Positions 44,202 through 51,203 of a DNA stretch of 64,000 nucleotides are shown here, piece after piece (position 1 is the first letter of the stretch; each line of letters opens with the position of its first letter). Origin of the DNA: Clostridia bacterium (lineage in GTDB: Bacteria; Bacillota; Clostridia; Christensenellales; CAG-138); the NCBI GenBank assembly GCA_017509785.1, contig JAFWOT010000009.1, positions 1 through 64,000 on the forward strand, in the 5' to 3' direction. The position numbers were made by a program, and so were the translations under genes. The notes under the pieces are model-generated. The model saw only the letters and a list, made by a program, of their open reading frames with translations. It made no database searches and had not been told where the DNA came from.

Positions 44202-44516
44202 ATGTCGAACGTGAAAGAGATGATCGAGAAGGTCGGGCAGGAGATAGACGAGCTCGGCAGGACGGTGGCAAACAGCGAAGTGACAAGGAAGATCGAACAG
44301 GCCGGCGCGGACGTCGGCAAGGCCATCGTCGAGACTGTCAAAAAGGGCATAAGAGCCGTTAACGAATGGGCGAACGACGACGCTTCCGAAAAGAAGCAGC
44401 CGGAGCCCGCGGAGCAGCCGGAGAGCTCCCCGAAGGAGGGTGAGCGTCCCGCATCGGCTCCGGAAGAGTCCGCCGCCGACGAGCCCGAAAAGAAGTACGA
44501 GATAATCTACGATTGA
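44202..44516 (+). CDS. Small amphipathic helical protein, paralogue 1
   Basis: A 104-residue protein with AAAGGAG before the ATG. The first 55 residues predict long amphipathic helices (KEMIEKVGQEIDELGRTV, then VGKAIVETVKKGIRAVNEWA). The C-terminal half is Glu/Pro/Ser/Lys-rich and disordered, ending KYEIIYD. The helical half aligns by eye with the next gene (VGxxxxELGxxx, GxDxGKxIVxTVKxGIxAVxEWA). No known family is recognised; a surface-coating or stress role is only a guess. Confidence 0.6.
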   Translation: MSNVKEMIEKVGQEIDELGRTVANSEVTRKIEQAGADVGKAIVETVKKGIRAVNEWANDDASEKKQPEPAEQPESSPKEGERPASAPEESAADEPEKKYEIIYD

Positions 44517-44572
44517 GTCTTTTCCCGGCGGGGGGCCGGGGAAGGGCGAAAAAAGCCCGCGGAAGGGCAAAA

Positions 44573-44606
44573 TGAGGGGTGCGGCCGACAGCCGCGCCCC
44601 TCTTGT
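44573..44606 (+). terminator. Terminator between the two paralogues
   Basis: AGGGGTGCGGC and GCCGCGCCCCT pair (one G-T) around CGACA, followed by CTTGT. Confidence 0.65.
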
Positions 44607-44646
44607 AAAGAACGCGTAAAGATTGTGTAAAAACTGCCGTAAAGCC

Positions 44647-44675
44647 TTGACTTCCGCTTCGGGGTCTGATAGAGT
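44647..44675 (+). promoter_or_regulatory. Promoter of the second amphipathic protein
   Basis: TTGACT (44647-44652), 17 bases, TAGAGT (44670-44675). Confidence 0.6.
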
Positions 44676-44714
44676 AGCGGCAGACAAAGATCCATCAATG
44701 AAAGGAGAATTGCT

Positions 44715-45161
44715 GTGACTACTGTCAAAAAGGCCTGGGAACAGGTAGGTAAGGATCTCTCCGAAGTCGGAGAGAGCATCAAGAAGAGCGGCATCGGCGA
44801 GGGGATCGCGCAGTTCGGTTCCGATCTGGGCAAGTCCATCGTGACGACCGTGAAGCACGGGATCAAGGCGGTCTCCGAATGGGCGGATACCATCGACGAC
44901 AAGCCCGAAAAGGCTGCGGAGAACGCCTGTGAGAACGCCGCCGAGGCGGCTGACGTGATCTATGCCGAAGCTCCCGCGGAGGAAGCCGCCGAAGCCGTTG
45001 AGGAAAAAGCGGAGGAGGCCGCCGAAGCCGTGACCGAGGCCGCCGAAACCGTTGAGGAAAAGGTGACCGAAACCGCCAAAGCCGCAGAGGAAGCCGTGAC
45101 CGAAGCCGCCGAAGCCGTCGGGGAGACGGTCGGCGAGATCGTCGAAGATATCAAAGACTGA
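44715..45161 (+). CDS. Small amphipathic helical protein, paralogue 2
   Basis: A 148-residue protein starting at GTG with AAAGGAG upstream. The N-terminal 60 residues match paralogue 1. The C-terminal part (about 65-145) is an Ala/Glu/Val/Thr-only repeat of 10-12 residues (units of the type AAEAVTEAAE and TVEEKVTE), predicting a long amphipathic helix of apolipoprotein or LEA type. It has its own promoter and terminator. No family is recognised. Confidence 0.65.
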   Translation: MTTVKKAWEQVGKDLSEVGESIKKSGIGEGIAQFGSDLGKSIVTTVKHGIKAVSEWADTIDDKPEKAAENACENAAEAADVIYAEAPAEEAAEAVEEKAEEAAEAVTEAAETVEEKVTETAKAAEEAVTEAAEAVGETVGEIVEDIKD

Positions 45162-45178
45162 CAGAAACCGAAAAAACG

Positions 45179-45213
45179 CCGCAGGGAGCAGCCTCCCTGC
45201 GGACTCTTTTTTT
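45179..45213 (+). terminator. Terminator after paralogue 2
   Basis: CCGCAGGGAG and CTCCCTGCGG pair around CAGC, followed by ACTCTTTTTTT. Confidence 0.9.
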
Positions 45214-45240
45214 ATGCCGTCCCACATCCCTTCGGGGAGA

Positions 45241-45272
45241 AAAAAAGCCCTCCCGGGCATTGGGAAGGCTTC
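45241..45272 (-). terminator. Terminator of the ahcY-mtaD operon
   Basis: Read leftward: AAGCCTTCCC and GGGAGGGCTT pair, followed by TTTTTTC. Confidence 0.85.
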
Positions 45273-45288
45273 GTTTCGTTCCGTCGGT

Positions 45289-46587
45289 TTATTCCCCGCG
45301 CACTATCGGCATGGCGTAGCTTTCGACCTCGCGCAGGGCGTCTTCGATATCGATCGTCAGCAGATCGTTGCCGTCCCAGAGCACGCGCCCGCGCACCATC
45401 GTCATGCAGACGTCGGAGCCGTGAGCCGAGTAGACGACCGTTGCGATCGGGTCGTAGATGGGGCGCAGATGGGGCGCAAGCGTGTCTATCATTATCAGAT
45501 CCGCGTCGAAGCCGGGCGCGATCCTGCCCGTCTCATTCGCGCGGCCCTGGGCTTTAGCCCCGTTCACGGTCGCCATCTCGAGCGCGTCATATGCGGGCAG
45601 CGCGGTCGGGTCGAGCGCCTCGCCTTTAGCGAGAAGGGCGCTGAGCTTGATCTCTTCAAAGAGATCGAGCGAATTATTGGAGCAGACCCCGTCGGTCCCG
45701 AGGCATACGTTGACGCCGTGATCCTTCATGCGGCGCACGTCGGCCATGCCGCTGCCGAGCTTCAGATTGGAGACGGGGCAGTGCGCGACGCTTCCTCCGT
45801 GCGAGGCGATGAGCCGCATATCCTCGTCCTCCAGCCAAACCCCGTGCGCGAACAGCACGGGCGTGTCCATTATACCGTATTTGCAGAACGCGGCGGCGGG
45901 GGAGAGCCCGTGCCGCTCCTTCGCTTCCTCATGCTCCTTCGCCGTTTCGGAAAGATGTATGTGGGTGATGGCTCCGTGCTTCACCGCCCATTCGTGCACG
46001 CGCCGCCATATCTCGGGCGGGCTCGTGTACTCGGCGTGGATGGCGACGTCGGCGCGGACGGCGCCGGTGTTCCCGTACTCCTCGAGGAGCTTTCGCGTTT
46101 CAATGACGGCGCGGTCGGCGTCGAAATCATATCCGTCGCCGAGGGCAATGACGGCGTTGCAGAGGTTCGCCTTCATCCCGATCCTTTCGACCGCCTTCGC
46201 CACGGCGGGCTGGCAGAAGTACATATCCGAGAAGGAGACCGTCCCCGTCCTTATCATCTCCGCCATTCCGAGCACGGCGCCCGAAAGTATCGCCCTCTCG
46301 TCGAGCCTCGCCTCAACGGGGAATACCTTATCGAAGAGCCAGCTCTGCAGGGTGTAGTCGTCGGCGTATCCGCGCATGACGCACATAGCGGTGTGCGCGT
46401 GGGCGTTGATGAGCCCCGGCATTACGACGCGGCCTTTCGCGTCGATCACCTCTGCGGCCTCGGGGCAGTCGGGCCCGAGGTACGCGATCTTCCCGTCCTT
46501 TATGCCGACGGAGGTCCCGTAGAGCACGAGCCCCCTCTCGGTCATCGGTATGACGGAAGCGTTCTTTATCAGCGTATCAAGCATCAT
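45289..46587 (-). CDS. mtaD: MTA/SAH deaminase
   Basis: A 432-residue amidohydrolase with metal ligands NAHAHT (about 62-67), HIHLSE (about 212), AHG (about 245) and GTDGVCSNN (about 297), the MtaD pattern. It deaminates S-methylthioadenosine and S-adenosylhomocysteine to the inosine forms. Its ATG overlaps the pnp stop, so translation is coupled. With pnp and mtnA upstream it fits the methylthioinosine route of methionine salvage. Confidence 0.88.
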   Translation of the reverse strand: MMLDTLIKNASVIPMTERGLVLYGTSVGIKDGKIAYLGPDCPEAAEVIDAKGRVVMPGLINAHAHTAMCVMRGYADDYTLQSWLFDKVFPVEARLDERAILSGAVLGMAEMIRTGTVSFSDMYFCQPAVAKAVERIGMKANLCNAVIALGDGYDFDADRAVIETRKLLEEYGNTGAVRADVAIHAEYTSPPEIWRRVHEWAVKHGAITHIHLSETAKEHEEAKERHGLSPAAAFCKYGIMDTPVLFAHGVWLEDEDMRLIASHGGSVAHCPVSNLKLGSGMADVRRMKDHGVNVCLGTDGVCSNNSLDLFEEIKLSALLAKGEALDPTALPAYDALEMATVNGAKAQGRANETGRIAPGFDADLIMIDTLAPHLRPIYDPIATVVYSAHGSDVCMTMVRGRVLWDGNDLLTIDIEDALREVESYAMPIVRGE

Positions 46588-47405
46588 AACCTCTCCAAAA
46601 ACTCGGTAACGTAGGAAGAAAGCCTCTCCGAAGCGGCGTTGCCCGCCTCTATTACCTCCTCGCCGGAAAGGGGCTTATCGAGTATGCCCGCCGCCATATT
46701 GGTGACGAGAGTCACGCCCAGTATCCGCATCCCGCAGTGGCGGGCGGCTATGCACTCCGGCACGGTGCTCATGCCGACGGCGTCGGCGCCGAGTATGCGC
46801 ATCGCGCGGATCTCCGCCGGGGTCTCATACTGGGGCCCCGTGCAGTAGAAGTACACGCCCTCGTGGACGTTCTCCCCGTGAGAGACGGCGATCTCGCGGA
46901 ATGCGGCCATGTATTCGCGGTCGAACACGCGGCTCATGTCGGGGAAGCGCGGACCGAACTCCTCCATATTGGGGCCTATGAGCGGATTGACGGAGTTGAG
47001 CTTTATAAAATCGCTTATCAGCATCAGCTCGCCGGGCTTGTATTCGGTGTTTATACCGCCGGCGGCGTTCGTGACTATCATCTTTTCAATGCCGATGAGC
47101 TTCGCGAGCCTTATGGGGAAGACGGCGTCCTCCGCCGCCCAGCCCTCGTAGAAGTGGAGCCTGCCCTGCATCATGAGCACCTGCTTCCCGCCGAGCTCGC
47201 CGGCGAGGAACCTGCCCTTGTGTCCGGGCGCGGTCGAGTATTTCATGTGCGGCACGCGGCTGTAAGGCACCGAGATCGGATCGGTGAGCCTGTCCCCCAG
47301 GCTGCCGAGGCCGGAGCCCAGTATTATGAGCACCTCGGGGCAGAATTCGCCCAGCTCGCGGCAGAGCGCCTTCGCGCTCTCGACGTAATCCTCATACTTC
47401 AGCAT
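46584..47405 (-). CDS. pnp: Purine nucleoside phosphorylase (possibly methylthioinosine phosphorylase)
   Basis: A 273-residue trimeric-type PNP. The ATG at 47405 has GGAGGG upstream. Conserved GSGLG (about 31-35), TAPGHKG, VTNAAGGIN (about 105), GMSTVPE (about 208) and VTNMAAG (about 232) are present; Asn in the last block favours 6-oxopurines. It releases the base with phosphate, leaving ribose-1-phosphate or methylthioribose-1-phosphate. It overlaps mtnA by 14 bases and mtaD by 4. Confidence 0.9.
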   Translation of the reverse strand: MLKYEDYVESAKALCRELGEFCPEVLIILGSGLGSLGDRLTDPISVPYSRVPHMKYSTAPGHKGRFLAGELGGKQVLMMQGRLHFYEGWAAEDAVFPIRLAKLIGIEKMIVTNAAGGINTEYKPGELMLISDFIKLNSVNPLIGPNMEEFGPRFPDMSRVFDREYMAAFREIAVSHGENVHEGVYFYCTGPQYETPAEIRAMRILGADAVGMSTVPECIAARHCGMRILGVTLVTNMAAGILDKPLSGEEVIEAGNAASERLSSYVTEFLERL

Positions 47406-48474
47406 CTTTTGTTTCCCTCCTCGATCTTTTTCTTTCAAACGCGGCGCGGAAATTCTCCCCGAACGGGGGATAAACCACGCCCTCCTCGGTGACTATGCCG
47501 GTGATGAGCTCGTGATCCACGACGTCGAACGCCGGGTTGTAGACCTTGACGCCCTCGGGCGCCATGCGGTGCGTGAAGAAGAGCTCCGTCACCTCCTCAG
47601 GTGCGCGCTGTTCTATCCTGATGTCCTTCCCGGTTGCCGTGTCCGGGTCGACGGTCGAGAGCGGCGCGAACATATAGAAGGGTATCCCGTAGTGCTTTGC
47701 GAGCACCGCAAGCCCCGAGGAGCCTATCTTGTTCGCGGAATCGCCGTTCATCGCCGCGCGGTCGCAACCGATGAACACCGCCTGCACGCGGCCCTCCTTC
47801 ATGACCTGGTTCGCCATGTTGTCGCAGATGAGAGTCACGTCGACGCCCGCACGGTGCAGCTCGAATGCCGTGAGCCTCGCCCCCTGGAGGAGCGGCCTCG
47901 TCTCGTCGGCGTAAACGTGTATCTCCATGCCCCGCTCGTGCGCAAGGAGCATGGGCCCCAACGCCGTCCCGTACCTGCTCGTCGCAAGAGGCCCGGCGTT
48001 GCAGTGGGTGAGTATGCCCATCCCATCCCCGATGAGGGGCAGAGCCGCCTCGCTCATGCGGAGGTTCGCCTCCTCATCCTCGCGGCGGATGGCCTCCGCC
48101 TCGAGCCGCAGGCGCGCAACGACTTCCTCCCGCGGGAGGAGCGCGTTCTGCCTCAGGCACTGCCTCATGCGGGAAAGCGCCCAGAAGAGGTTCACCGCCG
48201 TCGGGCGTGAGGAGCCGAGGTAGCGCTCCGCGTCGTCCATGCGGCGGAAGAAATCCTCCTTCTCCGCGTCCTCGAGCGCGCAGAGGTAATACCCGTAAGC
48301 GGCTGCTATGCCGATCGCGGGCGCGCCCCTTACGCGGAGCTTCGTTATCGCCTCGAAGAGCTCCTCGCGGCTCTTCAGTTCAATATAGACCTCCTCCAGC
48401 GGGAGGCGGGTCTGATCGAGTATTATGAGCGAATTGCCGGCCTCGCTCAGCCGAATGTTGATAAGTTCTTCCAT
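47392..48474 (-). CDS. mtnA: Methylthioribose-1-phosphate isomerase
   Basis: A 360-residue MtnA with RGAPAIGIAAAYG (about 49-61), the catalytic Cys in THCNAGPLATSRYGTALG (about 155) and catalytic Asp in GCDRAAMNGDSANKIGS (about 235). It converts methylthioribose-1-phosphate to the ribulose form. The start is four bases after the bofA stop. Later steps (mtnB, C, D) are absent, so the end product may leave by another route such as an aldolase shunt, which is inference. Confidence 0.92.
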   Translation of the reverse strand: MEELINIRLSEAGNSLIILDQTRLPLEEVYIELKSREELFEAITKLRVRGAPAIGIAAAYGYYLCALEDAEKEDFFRRMDDAERYLGSSRPTAVNLFWALSRMRQCLRQNALLPREEVVARLRLEAEAIRREDEEANLRMSEAALPLIGDGMGILTHCNAGPLATSRYGTALGPMLLAHERGMEIHVYADETRPLLQGARLTAFELHRAGVDVTLICDNMANQVMKEGRVQAVFIGCDRAAMNGDSANKIGSSGLAVLAKHYGIPFYMFAPLSTVDPDTATGKDIRIEQRAPEEVTELFFTHRMAPEGVKVYNPAFDVVDHELITGIVTEEGVVYPPFGENFRAAFERKRSRRETKDAEV

Positions 48475-48477
48475 AGA

Positions 48478-48798
48478 TCAAAGTATGAACTGCAGTATCA
48501 GCAGCAGTATGACTCCCGGCACTCCGAGCACTCCTGCGACGGCGGAATTCAGCCACGTTATGGGGATGTAGAAGAAGGGCATCCGCAGATACGTCACGAA
48601 TACGATATCGAAGAGTATCAGCATCCCCGCGCCGATTATGCCGTTGATGAGCAGCCGCCAGAGGAACCTGACGGATACCCCGAACAGCTTGAAGCAAACG
48701 AATATGATCGCCAGCACCGCGCAAACCGCGATGAGCGGGACGTAATCGCCGATCTGGATGTGCAGAGTCTTGTCGGCGGCGGAAAGAAGAATCGGCAT
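48478..48798 (-). CDS. bofA: BofA-family membrane protein
   Basis: A 106-residue protein with three hydrophobic helices and the pro-sigma-K processing inhibitor BofA pattern: LWRLLINGIIGAGMLILFD then PITWLNSAVAGVLGVPGVILLL (outline). AAAGGAAA precedes the ATG. In Bacillus BofA anchors the SpoIVFB protease in the outer forespore membrane. Its place inside a nucleoside-salvage operon is unexpected. Confidence 0.8.
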   Translation of the reverse strand: MPILLSAADKTLHIQIGDYVPLIAVCAVLAIIFVCFKLFGVSVRFLWRLLINGIIGAGMLILFDIVFVTYLRMPFFYIPITWLNSAVAGVLGVPGVILLLILQFIL

Positions 48799-48845
48799 TG
48801 GTGTTTCCTTTCGCGTTGTTGATCGGTAATAATGTAGGCGGGGGA

Positions 48846-48917
48846 GCTGCGGACTATTCGTCCGCCGGGACTATTCGTCCGCCGGGACTATTCGTCCGCC
48901 GGGACTATTCGTCCACC
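48846..48917. repeat. 17-base tandem repeat
   Basis: GGACTATTCGTCCGCCG repeats about four times head to tail. The last, diverged copy is the end of the lipoprotein gene: read leftward it contains the codons GAC GAA TAG. Each unit has a GGAC/GTCC dyad. Confidence 0.85.
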
Positions 48918-49609
48918 CGGACTTCGGAGCCCGAGCATACGAGCACGGGCGAGCCCTCTTCGGGGAAGCCCTGCGCCGCCGGGTCGTAACGCCCGGCGCC
49001 TTCGATGCGCGCATAGCGCAGGCCCGATGAGGTCAGCTCCGTGACTCCCGTCCCATCCGCAGAAGTGACGGCCGTTATGAACCCGTCTCCGAGCGGAGCC
49101 AGCACGATCTCCGACTCGCCGTCGGAGCAGGTGAAAACCCCGTCCTCGTATGAGCCGCTGAGCGTCAGGCCGTCCTCCCCAGTGAAGGAGAAGCTCCCGT
49201 TGGCGTGCAGCCGGCCCTCGCCGGGTATCGGCGCCGTCACACTGCCCGAAAAGCCGTTCCCGTCCTCCGAAGGGGGCAGCATCCCCACGGCGGAGAACGC
49301 ACCGCAAAGGCGGGCCTCGTCGCTCATCATGAGAAGGAGCAGCCCGGCGGCGGCCTCGTCCCCGGCGGCTCCCGTCACCGCCCCGCGCCATGCCGCGCGG
49401 TAGAGCGGTATGACCTCGCAATACAGCGCGAAAACGGGGTTTATCGCGACGTCCGCCGCGGCATCCTCCGTTAACGCGGGCGTTTCCTCCGGCGTTATTT
49501 CCCCGTCGGAAGGCTCGGGCTCCTTCGCGGGCGCGGCGGGGCCGCAGCCGGAGAGCAGGAGCGCCGCCGCGAGTGCAAGTATGAAAGCCGCCCGAATGAC
49601 GCGCCTCAT
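48905..49609 (-). CDS. Lipoprotein of unknown function
   Basis: A 234-residue protein with a lipoprotein signal ending LLSGC (Cys about 22), a Pro/Glu-rich linker, a helical region with DEAARLCGAF-like composition and a beta-rich C-terminus (about 120-234). No family is recognised. Its start overlaps the ahcY stop by four bases, so it is translated with ahcY. The end of the gene is duplicated in the tandem repeat that follows. Confidence 0.72.
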   Translation of the reverse strand: MRRVIRAAFILALAAALLLSGCGPAAPAKEPEPSDGEITPEETPALTEDAAADVAINPVFALYCEVIPLYRAAWRGAVTGAAGDEAAAGLLLLMMSDEARLCGAFSAVGMLPPSEDGNGFSGSVTAPIPGEGRLHANGSFSFTGEDGLTLSGSYEDGVFTCSDGESEIVLAPLGDGFITAVTSADGTGVTELTSSGLRYARIEGAGRYDPAAQGFPEEGSPVLVCSGSEVRVDE

Positions 49610-50844
49610 TGCGCGTTGAGGTATTCGATCTGCTCCGGGGTGAGCTCGTCGAGCCCAAGCTCCATCGCGCGGATCTTTATCAAGGCGACCTCGCGGTCTA
49701 TCTCCTCGGGCACGTTGTAGAGCCCGGGCGCGAGCTCCTTCCCGTGCTTTACGAGATATTCGGCGGAGAGCGCCTGTATCGCAAAGCTCAGATCCATTAT
49801 CTCGGCGGGGTGACCGTTGCCCGCAGTTATATTGACGAGCCTTCCTTCCGCCATGAGGTTCAGTATCCTTCCGTCCGGCATGACGTAGCCGTCGATAAAC
49901 GGCTTGCGGTTTATCTTTTCAACGCACATCGCCTCAAGATCGGTCCTTGAGATCTCAACGTCGAAATGCCCGGAATTGGCGAGTATCGCGCCGTCTTTCA
50001 TCCTTTCAAAATGCCTCTTCGTGATGACGTCGCGGCAGCCCGTCGCGGTGACGAATATGTCGCCGAGAGGGGCGGCGTCGTCCATCTTCATTACGCGGAA
50101 GCCGTCCATCGCGGCCTCCAGAGCGCGGAAGGGGTTGACCTCGGTGACGATCACGTTCGCGCCGAGTCCCTTCGCCCGCATGGCGATCCCGCTCGAGCAG
50201 AACCCGTAGCCCGCTACGACGACGGTCTTTCCCGTCACCATGTTGTTCGTGGTATACATTATCGCGTCCCAGGTGCTCTGGCCGGTGCCGTGGCGGTTGT
50301 CGAACAGGTGCTTGCAGTTAGCGTCGTTCACGGCCATCATCGGGAAGCGCAGCGTGTTGTTCCTCACCCTCGCCTTCAGCTTCAGTATGCCGGTGGTCGT
50401 CTCCTCGCACCCGCCGATGAGGTTCTCTGCGTATTCGGGATGCTCGTCGAACATCGAGACGAATTCGCCCCCGTCGTCTATCGCGATATGGGGCTTGAAT
50501 TCAAGCGTCCTCCTTATATGCTCGTGATACTCCTCCGGCGTGGCGTTGAACCAAGCGTACACGTTCATGCCCTCGTCGGCGAGCGCGGCACAGATATCGT
50601 CCTTCGTGGAGAGGGGATTGGAGCCCGTTATAGCGACCTCCGCGCCGCCCTCGCGCAGAAGCAGCCCAAGATACGCGGTCTTGGCCTCGAGGTGCACGCA
50701 GACGGAAATGCGCATGCCGGAAAAGGGCTTTTCCTCGCGGAAGCGCTTTTTTATCTCGGCAAGCACGGGCATATAGCTCTCCACCCACGCGATGCGCTTG
50801 CGGCCCAAGGGGGCGAGGGAGATATCTCTTATGGAACAGCTCAT
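49606..50844 (-). CDS. ahcY: Adenosylhomocysteinase
   Basis: A 412-residue SAH hydrolase, the shorter form without the roughly 40-residue insertion of many proteobacterial and eukaryotic enzymes. NDANCKHLFDNRHGTGQS (about 173-190) and the NAD motif GYGFCSSGIAMRAKGLGA (about 214) are clear. It splits S-adenosylhomocysteine to adenosine and homocysteine. AAGGAG precedes the ATG. First gene of the salvage operon. Confidence 0.93.
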   Translation of the reverse strand: MSCSIRDISLAPLGRKRIAWVESYMPVLAEIKKRFREEKPFSGMRISVCVHLEAKTAYLGLLLREGGAEVAITGSNPLSTKDDICAALADEGMNVYAWFNATPEEYHEHIRRTLEFKPHIAIDDGGEFVSMFDEHPEYAENLIGGCEETTTGILKLKARVRNNTLRFPMMAVNDANCKHLFDNRHGTGQSTWDAIMYTTNNMVTGKTVVVAGYGFCSSGIAMRAKGLGANVIVTEVNPFRALEAAMDGFRVMKMDDAAPLGDIFVTATGCRDVITKRHFERMKDGAILANSGHFDVEISRTDLEAMCVEKINRKPFIDGYVMPDGRILNLMAEGRLVNITAGNGHPAEIMDLSFAIQALSAEYLVKHGKELAPGLYNVPEEIDREVALIKIRAMELGLDELTPEQIEYLNAQ

Positions 50845-50881
50845 GGAAATTACTCCTTTTTAAGCATATTAAATCAGTATG

Positions 50882-50910
50882 ATTATACCACGGCTCCGCA
50901 TCACAATCAA
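50882..50910 (-). promoter_or_regulatory. Promoter of the ahcY operon
   Basis: Read leftward: TTGATT (50905-50910), 17 bases, TATAAT (50882-50887). Confidence 0.8.
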
Positions 50911-50977
50911 GCCCGCGCCGCAAAAGAGGGGTATTTTTTATTGTTTCCAAACCTGTCTAAAACCTGTTTAAAACCTA

Positions 50978-51006
50978 TTGACAAAGGCGGTGAACGGCGG
51001 TATCAT
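50978..51006 (+). promoter_or_regulatory. Promoter of the riboswitch-folT/folC transcript
   Basis: TTGACA (50978-50983), 17 bases, TATCAT (51001-51006). The predicted transcript starts right before the riboswitch. Confidence 0.8.
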
Positions 51007-51014
51007 ATCCTTGC

Positions 51015-51132
51015 TGAAGAGTAAAGCTGTGTTCGTTAAGTGTTGGCCGGACGGGGAGTTGACGGCCGAACGAAAAGCCCGCGCGGGTCTCCGCGTAAGA
51101 GGCTTGCGGAATACGGCTTGCATCCCGCTTCA
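51015..51132 (+). promoter_or_regulatory. THF riboswitch
   Basis: The aptamer matches the THF-I class by conserved blocks in order: CGTTAAGTG (51034-51042), a GGCCG/CGGCC stem enclosing ACGGGGAGTTGA, ACGAA, and the 3' block TTGCATCC (51118-51125). P1 forms between TGAAG (51015-51019) and CTTCA (51128-51132), and P2 pairs AAGC with GCTT. It precedes a folate transporter gene, the usual target of this class. Confidence 0.8.
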
Positions 51133-51155
51133 TAGGGCAGCCAAACGGGGTCTTA

Positions 51156-51198
51156 CGGCCTCCTTTCCCATGTCGTATGAATGAGGGGAAGGAGGTTT
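51156..51198 (+). promoter_or_regulatory. Ribosome-site sequestering hairpin
   Basis: CCTCCTTTCCC (51159-51169) can pair with GGGGAAGGAGG (51184-51197 region), burying the ribosome site of the gene at 51204. This is a natural expression platform for the THF riboswitch, acting on translation. Confidence 0.7.
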
Positions 51199-51203
51199 AT
51201 ATT

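Noticed and set aside
43257..45260. 667-codon leftward frame through sigG and the amphipathic genes
   Set aside because: Only the part from 44030 is SigG with a ribosome site; the rest is antisense to two supported genes.
48846..48917. CRISPR array
   Set aside because: Units are 17 bases, contiguous and without spacers.
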